A stretch of 6,770 bases of DNA from an uncultured Holophagaceae bacterium (GTDB lineage Bacteria > Acidobacteriota > Holophagae > Holophagales > Holophagaceae), in assembly GCA_903876615.1 (NCBI GenBank), contig CAIRAS010000307.1, positions 1 to 6,770 of the forward strand. Reading direction: 5' to 3'. The notes under the pieces are model-generated. The model had not been told where the DNA came from and did no database searches. It saw nothing but the letters and a program-made list of their open reading frames with translations. Positions 5,451 to 6,770 of this stretch are shown here, piece by piece. The translations under genes were made by a program, and so were the position numbers. Position 1 is the stretch's first letter. Each line of letters starts with the position of its first letter.

Positions 5451-5547
5451 GCATCCTCCGGTCCAGGCTCCTCGGGAGTCCCGGCCAACGGATAAGGATG
5501 CCCTCCTGGCTACCCGAGGTCCATCCTCGATCTTTTCCTGGGGTGCA

Positions 5548-6027
5548 TTAGTTGAAAAGCACCACGTGCAGGTTCAGGCCCAGGTGGGGCGGAGGCACGG
5601 GCGGCGCAGCCATGGGCAGGCGGAACGCGCCTTCCAGATCCAGGCGGGCCCGGGGGTCGCGCACCTGGCGCAGCAGCCAGCGACCTTCGATGAAGACATA
5701 CATCCGGGAGGGGTCGCCGGGAACCAGGGCCACATAGCGCCGGGACTCGCCCGCGCGCCAGTAGCTGTTCATCCAGGGCGGCGGGATCGGGCGGCGGCCC
5801 TGGTCATGGCGCTCGTCCTCGAAGTAGCGGTGGGGCTGGTGTCCGCGGGCTTCCCGCTTCTGCTCCTTCCAATACTGCTTCTCCCGCTGGTCGTGCTCCT
5901 TCCAGGCGCGGCGGTCTTCCCTGTCGTCGCGGCGCTCCTGCCGGTGGTCATCGGGGCGGGCCGTGGCGCCCTGGGGGGCCAGGACGAAGGCTGCCAGCAG
6001 CAGGGGAGAAACAAGGCGGCGGATCAT
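5548..6027 (-). CDS. Secreted, highly charged protein of unknown function (RcnB-like composition)
   Basis: A 159-residue protein that I do not recognise as a defined family. Residues 1-23 form a Sec signal peptide: MIRR, a hydrophobic core of [14 protein letters not shown], then ATA before R24 as a likely signal peptidase I site. Residues 24-80 are an extreme run of Arg, Asp, Glu, Lys and His with almost no hydrophobic residues, probably a long charged helix or disordered arm. Residues 83-159 look folded: [23 protein letters not shown], then a strand-rich part with [14 protein letters not shown], a PPVPPP linker, and a hydrophobic end [11 protein letters not shown] charged arm followed by a small WRxG/YVxxxxG-type domain resembles periplasmic RcnB-like (metal-homeostasis) proteins in overall design only. 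AAGGAG (6033-6038), five bases before the ATG at 6027, confirms the start. It lies 97 bases upstream of panD on the same strand and could share a transcript. It is likely periplasmic. Confidence 0.7.
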   Translation of the reverse strand: MIRRLVSPLLLAAFVLAPQGATARPDDHRQERRDDREDRRAWKEHDQREKQYWKEQKREARGHQPHRYFEDERHDQGRRPIPPPWMNSYWRAGESRRYVALVPGDPSRMYVFIEGRWLLRQVRDPRARLDLEGAFRLPMAAPPVPPPHLGLNLHVVLFN

Positions 6028-6164
6028 GGGCGCTCCTTCAGGTGCACCCTCAGACTAGGGTCAGAACCGCTGTGGGGCCATACGCCTTCCGGTCTAGCAC
6101 GCTTCCATGCAACTTAATGGTTGTGCTGGAGCTAGGGCGAAAGTCTGGCGGGGTCCTTCCGGTT

Positions 6165-6608
6165 TCAGGAACGCGGGGTGAACCTGAGCGCGGCGGCAGC
6201 GATCTCGGGCGAAAGAATCTGCAAAGCTTCGATGCGTCCAAAGTCCCTGGGGTCCCGGGTGACCAGCACGGGAATGCCCGCTTCGAGGGCTGCCCCAGCC
6301 TGGATTCCATCCTCCAGATCTTCCAGGTCCAGGTTAAGAGCACGGACGATGGCTCCGGCTCCGACATCTGCAAGGCGCAACCGCTGCAACAGCACTTGGA
6401 TCTTGGCGAGGGCCTTCTTCTTGGTATCGTGCTTCCGGATGAGGTAGTGGAGAGTCGCCACCGAGTTGGCCGCGATGTAGAGATCCACCTTCTCCTGGCG
6501 CTCGGCGAGGAAGAGAGCCTTGGCATCCAGATACCAGGGCTGGCGCTGCTGGAGGTAGTCCAGGACCACATTTACATCGAGCAGGTAGCGCGGCTTGGCG
6601 GGGGTCAT
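6165..6608 (-). CDS. Type II toxin, PIN-domain ribonuclease (VapC-like)
   Basis: A 147-residue PIN-domain protein. The acidic active-site positions of the family can be seen: D11 in YLLDVNVVLDYL, the pair D97/D100 in LEDLEDGIQAGAA, and D119 with D122 in VLVTRDPRDFG. These would hold Mg2+/Mn2+ for RNA cleavage. The conserved N48-S49 (ANSVATLHYLI) follows strand 2 as in VapC-like proteins of the PIN_3 type. VapC toxins cut tRNA or rRNA; which RNA is cut here cannot be told. The start at 6608 overlaps the stop of the upstream gene as ATGA, the usual coupling of antitoxin and toxin. The antitoxin is at 6605-6769. Confidence 0.88.
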   Translation of the reverse strand: MTPAKPRYLLDVNVVLDYLQQRQPWYLDAKALFLAERQEKVDLYIAANSVATLHYLIRKHDTKKKALAKIQVLLQRLRLADVGAGAIVRALNLDLEDLEDGIQAGAALEAGIPVLVTRDPRDFGRIEALQILSPEIAAAALRFTPRS

Positions 6609-6769
6609 CGGGCCAGTCGCCTCTCGTGCTGCTCCTTCCGGAGGGCCTTTTTGTCGAGCTCGGGCCAGCCTGCGAGCATGCCATCGAGGGGATCGTCGCT
6701 GGGCGAGGCGATCGAACCGGGGGGCACGGAACCTTCAAGCGCTCCCAGGAGGTCTTCCACCACTTGGGA
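6605..6769 (-). CDS. Antitoxin partner of the PIN toxin, C-terminal part (5' end outside window)
   Basis: The minus strand is open from the right edge of the window to a TGA at 6605-6607, giving 54 residues with no start in a suitable place. The tail is charged and ends WPELDKKALRKEQHERRLAR. The proline/serine-rich middle (VPPGSIASPSDDPLDG) suggests the flexible toxin-binding half of an antitoxin. Its stop overlaps the PIN gene's start by four bases, which is the main reason for the call. The N-terminal DNA-binding domain that would name the family is not in the window. Confidence 0.6.
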   Translation of the reverse strand, partial: SQVVEDLLGALEGSVPPGSIASPSDDPLDGMLAGWPELDKKALRKEQHERRLAR

Positions 6770-6770
6770 G

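Noticed and set aside
5449..6117. A 222-codon plus-strand open frame over the secreted-protein gene.
   Set aside because: It is antisense to a gene with a good signal peptide and ribosome binding site. The hydrophobic stretch in it is the complement of the charged arm.
6085..6163. Direct repeat CCTTCCGGT at 6085-6093 and 6155-6163.
   Set aside because: Nine bases twice in GC-rich DNA, with a near copy inside a coding region at about 6635, is within chance; no promoter context supports it.
1..6770. CRISPR array, tRNA or rRNA genes, or phage structural genes.
   Set aside because: No regularly spaced repeats, no cloverleaf-like stretch, and no phage-like proteins were seen on either strand.

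Overview
The window is GC-rich bacterial DNA. Codon third positions are strongly G/C, intergenic spaces are short, and Shine-Dalgarno sites are recognisable (AGAGG, AAAGG, GGAGG, AAGGAG). The housekeeping genes (an RNase E/G-family enzyme and aspartate 1-decarboxylase) are bacterial and chromosomal, so this is a chromosome segment rather than a plasmid or phage. The lineage cannot be fixed from the sequence. An Acidobacteriota/Holophagae-like or deltaproteobacteria-like host would fit, but that is only an impression.

Layout, left to right. The C-terminal part of a HAD-family phosphatase (1-378, +) faces a parDE/relBE-type toxin-antitoxin operon on the minus strand (Phd/YefM-like antitoxin 709-972, RelE/ParE-like toxin 413-721). 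Upstream of that operon lie a tandem 8-bp repeat between possible -35 and -10 hexamers, then two matched dyads of the form CCTGA-N7-TCAGG. Next comes a TnpB-only IS200/IS605-type (IS1341-like) element. It has an intact tnpB (1208-2515, +) with RuvC residues D211/E304/D401 and a four-Cys zinc finger, and related subterminal hairpins on both sides (1105-1132 and 2525-2557), so its ends can be placed approximately. The tnpB 3' end plus the right end should encode the guide (omega) RNA, with the guide reading into host DNA from about 2565. Convergent to it is a 509-aa RNase E/G-family ribonuclease (2638-4167, -).

A second toxin-antitoxin operon follows on the plus strand: AbrB/MazE-like antitoxin (4426-4656) and Doc/Fic toxin (4653-5042), joined by an ATGA overlap. 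A perfect 7-bp inverted repeat sits over its predicted promoter just before a strong ribosome binding site. Then come panD (5052-5450, -), a secreted, very highly charged protein of unknown function (5548-6027, -), and a third toxin-antitoxin operon (PIN-domain toxin 6165-6608, -, preceded through another ATGA overlap by the tail of its antitoxin, 6605-6769, which runs off the window).

Together, three unrelated type II toxin-antitoxin modules and one RNA-guided-nuclease transposon sit among core metabolic and RNA-processing genes. The core genes are single transcription units. The accessory modules look self-contained, each toxin-antitoxin pair being antitoxin first and tightly overlapping. 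The most informative findings are the reconstructed TnpB element with its probable guide RNA and the three operator-like repeat sets. I do not see a wholly new multi-gene system.
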